Shown here in pieces: positions 45,822 through 56,005 of a DNA stretch of 64,000 nt (position 1 is the stretch's first letter; each line of letters opens with the position of its first letter). Position numbers and translations under genes: made by a program. This DNA is from Galdieria sulphuraria. Its lineage: Eukaryota; Rhodophyta; Bangiophyceae; Galdieriales; Galdieriaceae. The notes beneath the pieces were generated by a model. That model saw only the letters and a program-made list of their open reading frames with translations, did not search any database and was not told the origin of the DNA. The stretch covers positions 124,001 through 188,000 of the forward strand of contig NW_005178469.1 of the NCBI RefSeq assembly GCF_000341285.1. The letters run 5' to 3'.

Positions 45822-46759
45822 ATGGATAAACTGGTGGCGCTGCGTAATAAGTACCAAACTTTCTTGGATAAGTTAACCCCATTCATTTTGTATCGCTGGG
45901 TGTGCTTTGGTTAGTTAGTTTCGTGTTTCTATATGCTATTTACAAAATTACTGCAAAGGCAATATACTCGTTCTCTTTCTTGTTCGAATATTTTTAGCAC
46001 AGGGATTTTATATTATAGCATATGTTTTATTCATCTACTTACTTAACCTTTTCATACTTTTCTTGCAACCTCAAGTAAGAATGAAACTTAGTTTTGAATG
46101 ATTACGTGGAGAACGTATTTTTAGGATCGTGAGGCGCTTGCTTCCTCGAATGCAGAGGGTCCAACCCTTCCTGTGAGTTCTTCCGATGTAAGATATTTTT
46201 ACAGTCAATTCTTCGTATCTCAAAGTCGTGTCAGGAATTTCGGCCGTTCGTTAGAAGGCTACCTGAGTTTAAATTCTGGCTATCTGCGACGCGTGCCACT
46301 ATTCTTTGTTTGTTTGCTACTGCGTTTAGAATACTTGACATACCAGTATTTTGGCCTATATTGGTTTGTTGCTAGTCTTATTCTAGTGTTCTTAACAGTA
46401 TCTGAAATGTCTCATAGGTTATTTACTTTATTATGCTCTTTGTTGCAACCATGCGCCGACAGATTGCAGATATGATTCAATATCATTATTTACCCTTTAA
46501 CTTTGGCAAAAGGAAGTATACAAGTTCTACCAAATTCGTAGCAAGGCGACAAGAAACTCAAGACAACGACGCTATTGCCCTGAAGAGTTCTGCAAACATC
46601 AAGTTACCTGCTTCGGCACAGTCTCCGAGGAATAGTGGAACCCAGCTTGATAACGTTAAAGACAACGTTAGTTCAGGAACGACAGGAACCGTTCCCGGAG
46701 GTTCTTTGAAAACTCCTTCGCCCACTTCTAGACAGCTTCATCGCTTTCACAGAGGGTAA
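45822..46759 (+). CDS. RER1: RER1, Golgi-to-ER retrieval receptor
   Basis: Five exons (45822-45909, 45959-46074, 46125-46187, 46235-46363, 46418-46759) give 245 aa. RER1 returns ER membrane proteins that escape to the Golgi by recognising polar residues in their transmembrane segments. Evidence: KYQTFLDKLTPFILYRWV, QGFYIIAYVLFIYLLNLF, EFRPFVRRLPEFKFW, DIPVFWPIL and TMRRQIADMIQYHYLPF, in order, each assembled across introns in phase. Four hydrophobic segments are present. The C-terminal tail after FNFGKRKY is about 80 residues long and Ser/Thr/Asn rich, much longer than in animals and yeast. Reading without splicing gives only fragments in the wrong frames. Confidence 0.95.
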
Positions 46760-46796
46760 CTGAATTTGCCTTTTCATAAATATTTTTGTATTCTTA

Positions 46797-47183
46797 TCAT
46801 CTTAGCTTTTTCTTTCTGAGTCGTTCTTTCCGTAGCTGTTTTAACTGCCTACGCAAGTGGGACTTTGACCAAGAAATGTTCTTCTCTTCCAAACCTTTTT
46901 GAAAACGTAATCCTACTTCTTTTATTTCACTCCAAGCATGTTCAAAGTTTTCAAACAACTCGGAAACAAAGGTATCTTGAGGCTCAGGTTTCTTCTCCCA
47001 TACGTGTTGGGGAGCTGGCCTTCTCTTAAGAGTCCTTTGTAAACTTTCAATTCCTTTCGTGGGTTCTTCATACACTATTTCCGAATCTATTTTTCTTTCA
47101 CTATCTCCCAATTTTAGATAAGTTTTTACTTGAAGAGCTCCTGTTTGATACGAGGTAAATAAGCTTCGTAAGTTTGTTGCCAT
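46797..47183 (-). CDS. Hypothetical basic protein, 128 aa
   Basis: A complete frame starting at ATG 47183 (MATNLRSLFTSYQTGALQV) and ending in a very basic helix (LRRQLKQLRKERLRKKKLR). The middle contains PAPQHVWEKKPEPQDTF and a helical segment FENFEHAWSEIKEVGLRF. I do not recognise it. A mitochondrial or nucleolar accessory protein would fit the composition, but that is only a guess. It sits in the 39-bp-flanked pocket between RER1 (convergent) and Pcc1 (divergent). Confidence 0.55.
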   Translation of the reverse strand: MATNLRSLFTSYQTGALQVKTYLKLGDSERKIDSEIVYEEPTKGIESLQRTLKRRPAPQHVWEKKPEPQDTFVSELFENFEHAWSEIKEVGLRFQKGLEEKNISWSKSHLRRQLKQLRKERLRKKKLR

Positions 47184-47221
47184 TGACGAAATCAATTCTT
47201 TGGCATGACATTTGTTGGCTC

Positions 47222-47658
47222 ATGGAAAGCGAGTCGTCCACTTGGCCTTGTTACGAGTAAGTGTTAAATTACTTTTCAATCGAACGTTTTCACTATTCGT
47301 CCAGAGAACATTGGGTTCCATTTGCGAGTCCTGATTTGGCACTTGTAGCCTTGAAGAGTATACAGGCAGACCCAGAACTTCGTCCTAATCAAGTATAGAG
47401 CAGATTATTCTTTTAAGCACAATTTGTCACTATTTTTTCTACAGGTGAAGCGTATTCTTTCCGTACAAGATAATTCATTGCATGTGTAAGAAAAATCTAT
47501 ACTTTTTTGAGAGATTTTCTCATGAGTGCTGTAGTCAGTTGTATGCAAAAGATGAGCGAGCGTTGAGAATGGCGTTGCAGTCACTTCAACAAATGATTTA
47601 TGTAGTACAAACAGCGATAACTTGGTTCTCTACCGATTATTGGAAGACTGCTGCTTAA
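47222..47658 (+). CDS. PCC1: KEOPS/EKC subunit Pcc1
   Basis: Four exons (47222-47256, 47305-47392, 47445-47485, 47535-47658) give 95 aa, the standard size. Pcc1 is the dimerisation platform of KEOPS, which makes N6-threonylcarbamoyl-adenosine (t6A37) in tRNAs. Signature: WVPFASPDLALVALKSIQAD, PELRPNQVKRILSV, LHVQLYAKDERALRMALQS, MIYVVQTAI, parallel to the family's VPFPSxxLAxIAYxSLxVDxELRP...VxFxAxDxRxLRVAVxxFLDxLxLVxxT. No single long ORF exists, so the gene is easily missed by ORF finders. Its TAA stop overlaps the stop of the convergent S9 peptidase gene. Confidence 0.88.
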
Positions 47659-49985
47659 AGTTTGGAGTTCTCCTGTTGATAAAGTAGATAGCGATCTAGG
47701 AACATGGAAACCAAAGCGTTCCAATACACACTAATAATATTGTGTAAGTTGCACATACGATACCCTTTTACGAATATTTGGACTTACCGATTGGACTTTT
47801 TCTGATATCCATGTCCTTCATCCTTTGCTATCATATACCAACATTCCACACCATTCTTGCGCACTGCTTGTACAATTTGCTCAGATTCACTAGCAGGTAC
47901 TCTCGGATCATTTTGCCCAGCAGCAACAAAAAGAGGCACAAAAATACGCTGAGAATGTGTTAATGGCGATATTGATAAGAGAAATTTGCGCATTTCGGGA
48001 TCTCTTTCATCACCATATTCCTTTCTTCTACTATCTCTTCGATAAGCCGAAGTTCCCTAAGATACGAAAATTTCATAAAGTTTCTAGAATAAGTCAAGAA
48101 AGAATGTACCTCCAAATAGCTAACAAAGTTGCTAATACCGACCATATCAATTGCTGCACGAATTCGATTCCCGTACTCTATTATGGATGATAAAACCATA
48201 AACCCTCCATAAGAACCTCCCAATACAGCAATTCGCTCGTTGTCTAAAAACTTTTCATATTTTTTCGTATCCAAACGAAACCAAATAATGAATACTCACT
48301 GGCTGCTTAGCTATCCAGTCAAGTAACGAACCAATATCCTTGACAGGATCCTTCCTTCGGTACTGATCATCTAGACTCATGTAACGCTTTCCATATCCAC
48401 TGGAACCTCGCACATTTGGATCCAAAATTGCTAATCCCTTCTCTAACAACAAATACTGAAACAAAGGAGTGAAGACGGGAAGGGACTGCTGCTCTGGCCC
48501 TCCATGGATATGAATGAGTACTGGAAACCTTTTGGAATCCGACTTTGGCAAATACAACCAACAAGGAATCTTTAAACCGTCAAAGCTATCAAACTCTACC
48601 AAATAAGGATTAATAAATCTATTCCTGTCCAAACCTCCTACTTCTCCGAATGTCCATCTTCGAACAATCTTTGTATCTATATGAACAGTATAAATATCAC
48701 CAGGGGAGATGGGTGAGTATCTAGAAAAGGCTAAGAGACCTAAACTAGCATTGAGGCGCAATCTTCGTATAACTGAGACATTCACTTCACGAAGTGAGAA
48801 ATTTGCTAGAGTTGAAGTCTTAAGACTATCATCATGCAGTACACTTGCTGTATTTTTTAAAACTGTTTCACTCTGTAAAAAGATTTGATGCAGCTCCACC
48901 TTGGGAACTACACGTTCATTATCCTTTCGCAAACTACCAAGAAACAGCTCAAAACTTCCTCGATTATTCACAGCAAAAGCAAACACTGAACAATTGGGAG
49001 TCCAATAGTTTGCCACTGCCAATTCTTCAATATCACCCGATACATTAGTTTCTACTTGGGTCAATGGTTTTCCAAACGGATCATGGATTCTCAGAGTATG
49101 AAAATCTTCGCCAGCATCTGATACAAGAGCAATAGGGCAGTTCTCTACTTTCTCACTAACTTTCAAGAATTTGGCAAATGAAATTGCAGATTTTGCAGTA
49201 GTACCCCCTTCCGATTCAACACTTGGTAAAATAGATACCCACATTGAAGGATTGTTCAAGTCCATTAAATACAAATAAGACTCTTCGGAAGATATAAAAT
49301 TTCTGAGCAGAAGGCGACTTTGATAAAAATCCATGGGTGACCAGCTTCCTTGTCCCTCAAAAACAATGCGAGGAACGCTAGTTTGAAGTTGTCTCTCATG
49401 ATGAGTACTGAAATCTACAATATATATATCCCAGTCTTTGCCATTACGCTCCGTACTGTAATAACACAGAGAAGAACCATCTTCATTCCATAGAATGGCA
49501 CCACAACGACCCTTCTGTGTCCTACTCACCGGATAATGAAGGCCACTTTCCATATCCATATAAAAAACAGAAAATTTTTCAGAACCTCCTGTATCTTTAA
49601 GATATGCAAAGCCTCTTCCACCTGGTTGCCACAAGGCATCATATACGGGTTCACTGAAAAAGGTTTGTTGTTCACGACAGGCACCAGGACCTGCGATGCA
49701 CTGGCAAAGTTCAGTTAAGGTTTCTTACATCAATAGGAACTTCGTAAAACTCACATGTATATTCGAAGTTTCGCCAAATCTCGTGGAAAACAAAATACTC
49801 CCAGACCTGTCACCTCCACTGACAATGTCACACACTAGTGACGATCTTGAAGTTTGAAACTGAGAGATGACTTGAAGCAAAGAATCCGAAGGTTCCGGGA
49901 CACTGTCCAAAACAAGATTACCGACCTAACTATGTTTATTAAAGTTGCAAACTTCTTGAATATTTGTTTCTACCTCTTTGCGCAT
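47655..49985 (-). CDS. S9 family prolyl-oligopeptidase-type serine peptidase
   Basis: Six exons (49985-49974, 49925-49755, 49700-48300, 48250-48110, 48056-47788, 47730-47655) give 689 aa. An N-terminal seven-bladed beta-propeller (VYDALWQPGGRGFAYL, GAILWNEDGSSLCYY) precedes the alpha/beta hydrolase domain with LIHIHGGPE, NVRGSSGYGK, nucleophile Ser541 in GGSYGG, Asp625 in NDPRVP and His657 in DEGHGY. These are the S9 triad. It most resembles the S9C acylaminoacyl-peptidase/dipeptidyl-peptidase type. The last exon (NRVYWNALVSMFLDRYL) completes the C-terminal helix. The start is the least certain part: a 12-nt first exon is proposed, but an in-frame hydrophobic stretch further upstream could be part of a signal peptide. 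Confidence 0.9.
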
Positions 49986-50094
49986 ATCTTCGACTGAAAT
50001 AGCAGACTTAGAAATGAGTAAACAAACAAAGAAAAGAAATGAAAGGGAGAAATTGAAGCACCCTCATGTCTAAAGTATCATTTGGCGAAGGTAA

Positions 50095-51061
50095 TCAAAT
50101 ATGGCCTTTAAAGGCACAACGTTCTTGAGTGTGTCCTTGTCTTCCACATTTTGAACAGTATTCCTTCATTCCGGGCAATCTCTTGGCCAAATATATTTCC
50201 TCAAACATATCATCTAGTCGAGCCAAAGTACCGTCGAAATAGAGAGCCAGCTCGGCAATTAGAGACTCATTTCCAGATTGTGCTAGGACTTCATCTAGTA
50301 GCTTCTGAATATCAATAATAGCAACCATAAGTTCCTCTCTACAAGACCATCGAGCTATTTCAAGAATCTCGCTCTAGAAACTGCTTATAAACTCAGTAAC
50401 TTCAAGTTGGTCAGTTACCAACCTGATTGCTTTGGTAATGACGTTGAGTCATTCTCCATCCCTGATAAAAGGCAAAATTGACCAACCAACAAAGTAGTAA
50501 ACAAGTACAAGGCTTCGAGTCTTTCTCCAATGCCTGTTTTTCGATTATTAAGCAAAAATAGAACAAAGTTCTCGTTAGCTTACTCTATGACTATAGTCAA
50601 TAAGCTCCTGTGCACCATATGTTGGCTGATATTCTTGCGGTTGACCCTTAGACAACTGCAACAAATGATGCCACTTGTTTTTAAACCAATCAAGGTCTTC
50701 TTTAACTACAACACAAAAGCCACTGGCAAGATTTCCAAAGATGGACTCAAACATATCACAAAGAATGACTTGCGACTGCGCTAGCCTGTACCGCTAAAAA
50801 CATAAACTCAGTACACTCTGTCAAAAATGGAACAAAGATACCGACATCGTAGACCCACTTTGTCAGCTGTGCACTTGTTACGGTTCCTGCCGCACACTCT
50901 TCATAGAACGAGTTCAAAGTAATTTTGGTCCACATATTGTGTTTCTCTAAAATCCATCTATTCGTTTGTGAATTATCCACCGACTCGACATCTTCATCAT
51001 CAAGATTTAGTTCACTGTCGTAGTTATTCAGATCTCCTAGTACAAGTGAATGTAAATCCAT
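50095..51061 (-). CDS. TenA/THI-4-like protein with C-terminal CCHC zinc knuckle
   Basis: Four exons, all phase 0 (51061-50792, 50745-50584, 50533-50423, 50373-50095), give 273 aa. The first 225 residues form a TenA-like helical bundle: NMWTKITLNSFYEECAAGTVT and LTKWVYDVGIFVPFLTEC, then VKEDLDWFKNKW, CLLLCWLVNFAFYQGW and LALYFDGTLARLDDMF. In TenA proteins such helices bind thiamin pyrimidine precursors; plant homologues also salvage them. The C-terminus carries a retroviral-type zinc knuckle, Cys-x2-Cys-x4-His-x4-Cys (CSKCGRQGHTQERC), normally an RNA- or ssDNA-binding module. I did not identify the TenA catalytic Cys/Glu pair. The combination is unusual. Confidence 0.75.
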
Positions 51062-51104
51062 TCTACTAATGCCTCAAGATCCGTTACTGTGATGAAAATT
51101 CCGG

Positions 51105-51117
51105 TTTCCCGCCAAAA
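51105..51117. promoter_or_regulatory. E2F/DP-like site
   Basis: TTTCCCGCCAAAA is a full match to the extended E2F consensus. It lies about 45 bp upstream of the TenA-zinc-knuckle start (minus strand) and 70 bp downstream of the HAD gene's stop. Motif-based inference only. Confidence 0.45.
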
Positions 51118-51185
51118 TTCAGGGACACTCTCTTAAAAAAAATTGAATTCTATTTATTTCCTCTAAATAATCGAATCAAGTTCAT

Positions 51186-52304
51186 TTAGCAAACCATATT
51201 CACATCAAAGGATCCCTCGTGATCGCAAAGATGATGCAAACTAGAAATTATCAAAGACAACTGTCTTTTCAACTGTTCTATTGTAGGTCTTTCTATAAAT
51301 TTTACACTCTTGACATGACTACCCGTATAAACAGTACCAGCAACATGACCTGCATCGCGTTCATTCAAACTATCTCCTAATACCAAAAGATTCAAACGCG
51401 TCATATCCACCGGTAGACGGCCCAATTCCAATAAGAATGCTTTTTCTTTCCATTGGGCGGGAGAGTCAGGGAATTCCTTCTCAAAATTACTCCTTGCAGA
51501 AACTACGCGAATTCCTTCTTCGATATAGCTGAACACCCGAGGAATAAACTTCTTGGAAGACAACTCTACCCATCCAGTTTCAGCGTTCGTGACAATGCTT
51601 ACGATACCGTGCTTTGAGCATTCTATTAGTAAGCTAAGAACCAAGCCTTCCAACTCATTTAGTTCCTGATAAACTGCATCAGGAACTTCTTGCGTTTCAT
51701 CAACCTTTAACCCTTCGCCAGCCAACCATGAAGAAGATAACAATGTGTCGTCCCAGTCTAAGATAATGACAGTCCGGTCAAAATTTGGACAAACAAAAAC
51801 GCATTCAGTTGATGCAACAGCAATATTTTCGCTCTCGGGAGTCACGTCAGAAAGAGAATCTGAAGAAAGGCGCTGTATATTGTCAAAGGAGTCAGTATCC
51901 ATGGCCTCCTCGTTGTCTTCAGAAATGTTATCACCTCCACGAAGGACTTTCTCGACCGCTCCTCTGATCAATTCGAGCTCTTCTTCTCGTATTTCTACAG
52001 AAGTAGCATCGACTCCTACAGTGCGAGAGAAATCTTGGGTTTCCTTCCGTAGAAACGTCTTGCCTTTAAACTTGCTCTTTTGGTTGTCTACCTGCATATC
52101 AGGGTGACATGAGTTTACAGGGTCAAGGGTTTCAGTGCACGACTGAAGAGAGTCAAGCACTTCTGTCGAGACCGTTTCCGAAAATTCCAAGTTCACGGCG
52201 TCTAACTCTTCGTTCCTACTTATTTTAGGCTCAGAACAGGAAGAACCCGAATAACACGATGAAACCGGGGACAAACAAGAGTCAACACCCACGTCCAGCA
52301 ACAT
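51186..52304 (-). CDS. HAD-superfamily phosphatase-like protein
   Basis: An intronless gene of 372 aa. The first 165 residues are acidic and Ser-rich, with no fold evident. From about residue 178 a HAD fold is clear: motif I VIILDWDDTLLSSSWL (Asp nucleophile and Asp+2 acid/base), motif II IVSIVTNAETGWVEL, a lysine in QWKEKAFLLEL (motif III position) and motif IV LLVLGDSLNERDA. Proteins of this layout, with DWDDTLLPSSWL, are common in algae and oomycetes and are uncharacterised. The substrate is unknown. The motif III-IV spacing resembles small C1-cap or capless HADs, so a protein phosphatase is possible. Confidence 0.8.
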   Translation of the reverse strand: MLLDVGVDSCLSPVSSCYSGSSCSEPKISRNEELDAVNLEFSETVSTEVLDSLQSCTETLDPVNSCHPDMQVDNQKSKFKGKTFLRKETQDFSRTVGVDATSVEIREEELELIRGAVEKVLRGGDNISEDNEEAMDTDSFDNIQRLSSDSLSDVTPESENIAVASTECVFVCPNFDRTVIILDWDDTLLSSSWLAGEGLKVDETQEVPDAVYQELNELEGLVLSLLIECSKHGIVSIVTNAETGWVELSSKKFIPRVFSYIEEGIRVVSARSNFEKEFPDSPAQWKEKAFLLELGRLPVDMTRLNLLVLGDSLNERDAGHVAGTVYTGSHVKSVKFIERPTIEQLKRQLSLIISSLHHLCDHEGSFDVNMVC

Positions 52305-53096
52305 ATTCCAAGTACACTTGAGTTACTGCCAAATAAGCCCACTCACTACCTCTAGTCCAACCTTTCCTTTCCCGAAGAGGCTCCCCTATCAACAAAGCTT
52401 CGCTATTCGTCAAACGACAAAAACTTTTACGCGCGAAACGAAAACCCTCTTCAAATTCCCTTCAAAATCGCCAAACGTTTTTCATCATCTTTCGTAATGG
52501 CCCTCCCAGAAATAATTTAACATGGGCAGATCTTAGGTCTTTAAGGGCCAATATGAGTGGTAGCTATTCCACCATAATCTTTCCGATTTGATTCAAACGA
52601 ACTACACTTCATTTTTAAACTTATTTTGGCCTTGAGTCGAGAGAATTGTTCAAAGAGGAATCTTAGCAGTTGACAAATGCAGCAATGACATTTTCAAGTT
52701 TAAGCCAATGATTGCCAGAGTCGGCATGAATACTTGGCGTTTACAGTGATTTTCTCAGTTAAATAGAAAAGAAGGTCGAGCAGAGAATGTTCATATTACA
52801 AGTAAAAACTGCGGTCGACAAAACCATTCATTGCTGTGCTCATGATATCTTTCACTCGCCACTATAGTCTGTATTTTGGCATTCCAGCCACAGACTTGGC
52901 ACATAAAACTTCAACTCCTTTGTTTCCATATAAGAATAGCAAACATTTTGATACTTTTCAATATTGAGTTTTACTTCTCTTTCGAATGAAACAGTAAAGT
53001 TACCCGGCTGAAGCTAAAGGAGCATCAATTATACTTTATGCTAACTAGTCATAACCAGTAGGCCAACGAGCTTGTCTGCTAGAGTTGTCTTCTTCA
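52305..53096. other. Intergenic, promoter of HAD gene and 3' side of SF3A3
   Basis: These 792 bp hold no supportable gene on either strand. The HAD-proximal end is unusually rich in GCGC/CGAAA words (near 52430-52470). Confidence 0.45.
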
Positions 53097-55029
53097 TTAA
53101 ATAAGGCCTTGCCGACGAAGATCCTCATATGTACGCCTATTAAATACATTCCCTTGTGCATCTTCGAACTCTTCCTCTTCTGGTCGAAACCGCTGTAATC
53201 CTCCAGTTAGCAATAAAACATAAAATTTGAACTCTACCTACCTCCAGTTCCATTTGATTTTTCAACTTTGCATCTAATCGTAACGCATCTTCTATACCTG
53301 TCACCATATAAAAGTGCCTGCTGTACTGAATACCCAAAAAACGTAAACCTTGAATGTGTTTCGCTTCCGTAAAATGCCTCTCAAAGGCTCGAGGACCTCT
53401 ATAGTTCTCGTTTCCACATATTTCACATGAGTATTCTAAGTTTAGGCCGTACAACTTGTATAACCAATACGGAATTGGTTTGCCGTCCCTGATCAGAAAA
53501 TATTCATTGACTATTTTCGCTTACAATAACATGACAAACCATCCCAAAGGTATATTCTTTGGATTGTAGATAGGTTTCTCTTCTTCTTCTCCTTCCTCTT
53601 CACTTTCTTCTTCGGGATTCTGAAGAGCTTGTTCTTCTGAGATCCTCTCTGCTTCGATTTCAGTATATGACTGCGAAAGCTTCTTTTCCACATAAGTTTT
53701 CGTATTTGCCACTTCATCCGCCAAAATTTCCTCACAAAGATATTGAATAAGCATTTCCATTTTGGCAACTTCCTTTCTATTTGCACTTTCTGAAGTTGTC
53801 TTCTGATCACCATTGCCAGAGTTTCTTGAATATTTTCGAGAAAACATGGATGCAGGCAAAGATGATAACTCTCTAAGTTAACTATATGTCGACATTGAAA
53901 GTGATACGACAACAACAAAACTCACTTGTTTTTGGTTTCAAAAAGTCTCTTTGCTCTTTCACTAGGAGTTCCTCCACATTTCAAACCCATTGACAGTAAA
54001 ATCTGCTTCATTTCCTCTGGCGACATATTTGCTTCTAGTTCACTCGCGCTATTAAATTTGTCTAAATTGATAGTGGGCTTATTAGACACAGCTCAGTAAG
54101 AAAGTATGGTATGTTTCAAATACGTCAACTACCTCAGAAACTTCTGGTTTCCATTGTTGTTCAAATTGTACTTCAAGGCTGTCTCTTTCAGCTCTTTCAT
54201 CTCTTAAAGGCCGTAGTTTTCGACCAAAATCTTCCAAATAACTCAGCAAAGAAGAGAGGTATGTCTGATATGCTTTCTTATTCTTGAGCTATGCAAAGTG
54301 AAACAATAACTACAGTCAAAAGTCTATATCCTTACCGATTTACTGAAAAACTCAAACTTGTAAAAAGTACTCAAATAGTCGATGTAGTCAACTTCGGGAG
54401 CTCCTTTGATGTTGACAAAGGCCTCGTAAAGACTTGAAAGATCCAAATATCGGCCTACAACAAATAAAGTGACTGCAAGTTTCGAAACAAACCAAAAGCA
54501 AAATAACCATAATTTTCCTCTCCAGAGAAAACGAGTTTTGGTTCCGTCAACGCAAGCAACTCTTCCTCTTGTTTCTTGGCTGTTAAAGTTGAAGAGGACT
54601 CCAATTCATTTCCTCTACCTCCAGACTTCCTATACGACTCCTTTATTTCTCGTAGTCTTTCATAGAATAACGAAAGCCGTTCTGGTTGTTCCAAATATTC
54701 AATTTCGGCAGCTCTGGTTCCTAGATTTAACTCTAAGTCACTACCTACAAAACATGGACACTAAACTAATACCATCTTCATCCTCGTAAAGTCTTAAGAG
54801 TTTCTGATATCTGTCCTGAATAAATTCTACGAGGTTCCTGACTCTTTGTTCGGTCTCCAGTTTGGGAAGATAGGACTGGACAAGAGAGGACAAGTAAGGA
54901 ATTGAATTCATCTAAAACAAGAACTGAGAATACCTTTGGCTTTTCTTTAAGCAACTTTGTCGCAAGTTTGACGGCTCTTTCAACGTCTTCATGATAAGTT
55001 CTTGTGAGTTCCAACACAGACGAGGCCAT
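53097..55029 (-). CDS. SF3A3: SF3A3 (SF3a60/Prp9), U2 snRNP splicing factor
   Basis: Nine exons (55029-54934, 54875-54773, 54744-54508, 54454-54336, 54288-54133, 54077-53926, 53872-53540, 53488-53242, 53192-53097) sum to 1539 nt, giving 512 aa (human 501). SF3A3 bridges SF3A to the U2 snRNP and is needed for branch-site recognition. Blocks in order: FYERLREIKESYRK, RYLDLSSLYEAFVNIKG, SMGLKCGGTPSERAKRLF (SAP-like), [26 protein letters not shown], then the U1-like zinc finger CEICGNENYRGPRAFERHFTEAKH and the C-terminal RRTYEDLRRQGLI. The intron between exons 2 and 3 is very short: 28 nt, or 40 nt with an alternative in-frame acceptor. Confidence 0.96.
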
Positions 55030-55205
55030 TAAGTAATTGATGCACACAACTGAAAAATTCGTCTACTACATATTTGATTCATTGTAAACTTTTTAGAAAT
55101 ATATTTTTCAATTACTGTTGACAAAAGTTTTTCAATATACCGCATTTTTGTTTAGGTGTAAAATGTCGTTATTGCACCGATTCTCAACTCGCGGTGGATT
55201 TTGGC

Positions 55206-55769
55206 ATGGCAGCAGTGCTCTTTGAAGATGTCTTTTCAGTGACTGAAGTTGACATGGTGAAGGACCCCAAAGACCCTTCCCGTAAAATAAAGGAAAAAAA
55301 GTTTGATAAAGGTGAGAGTTGGCTTGGTTGGTTTAGTCTAGTATTCTTACAATTTTCGCAAAGTTTCCAGAATACTTTGCTATGGAGAAAACTATCAGAC
55401 AGAACTTTTGTTAGATATAAACAACGAAATTTATCCTATTGTAGAGAAGGAAAAGTTTGAAATGGTTTTAGCACCAACGCTATCTTTGGATGGTCGGCCT
55501 GACGATGGCTTGTATCATCCTTCTGAAGAACCAAGTTTGCTGGACAAGTTTGAATATGGCATGTATGGTAAAATTTTTAAGTTTGCAGAGGAAGTTGGAA
55601 AGTCGTGAGTGCAGTTTGAGTTGTTTTTTTGACGACTCTCACCCTATCTAGTGTTGTATATATCTCGTTTGGCGGTTTACTTATGGCCTTGAAAGGAGAG
55701 CCTAGAATTATTACTCCGCAATCTTTCGAAGTCGACTCCGGAATTTATATTCTCATTCGCAAGTTGTGA
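55206..55769 (+). CDS. RPB8: RPB8, shared subunit of RNA polymerases I, II and III
   Basis: Three exons (55206-55311, 55364-55604, 55652-55769) give 154 aa, near the 145-150 aa norm. Start MAAVLFEDVFSV matches human MAGILFEDIFDV. FDKVSRILCYGENYQTELLLD, DDGLYHPSEEPSLLDKFEYGMYGKIFKF and VVYISFGGLLMALKGE follow the OB-fold family throughout. The protein has an unusually charged insertion (VKDPKDPSRKIKEKK) in the first loop. ATG 55206 is preferred over the open frame upstream because homology starts exactly there. It is head-to-head with SF3A3, start codons 177 bp apart. Confidence 0.96.
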
Positions 55770-55970
55770 TGCCACGATAAACTGACTTTTCTCTGAGGAA
55801 AGCAAATTAGGTGACATTTTGGATAGTTTTTTTCAAGGAATACTTAGGTGGGCTTTTACAGCAAAGTAAAACTTTATTTAAAATATTTGTTACCTTTGTA
55901 CGTTATGACTTTGTATTATTTGATGAATAGTTGTTTCGCTATATGTTGTGCAATGACTGGGAGACTGCAC

Positions 55971-55980
55971 TCGCGGGAAA
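55971..55980. promoter_or_regulatory. E2F/DP-like site upstream of TIPIN gene
   Basis: TCGCGGGAAA (reverse TTTCCCGCGA) fits TTTSSCGS and is followed by TTT. It is about 26 bp upstream of the TIPIN-like start codon. A replication-fork gene is a plausible E2F target. Confidence 0.45.
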
Positions 55981-56005
55981 TTTGTAATTGGAAACGAATT
56001 TTTTT

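Noticed and set aside
50103-50146. CCHC knuckle as a retroelement Gag remnant
   Set aside because: The knuckle lies in frame at the end of a spliced host gene; no other retroelement part or terminal repeat is nearby.
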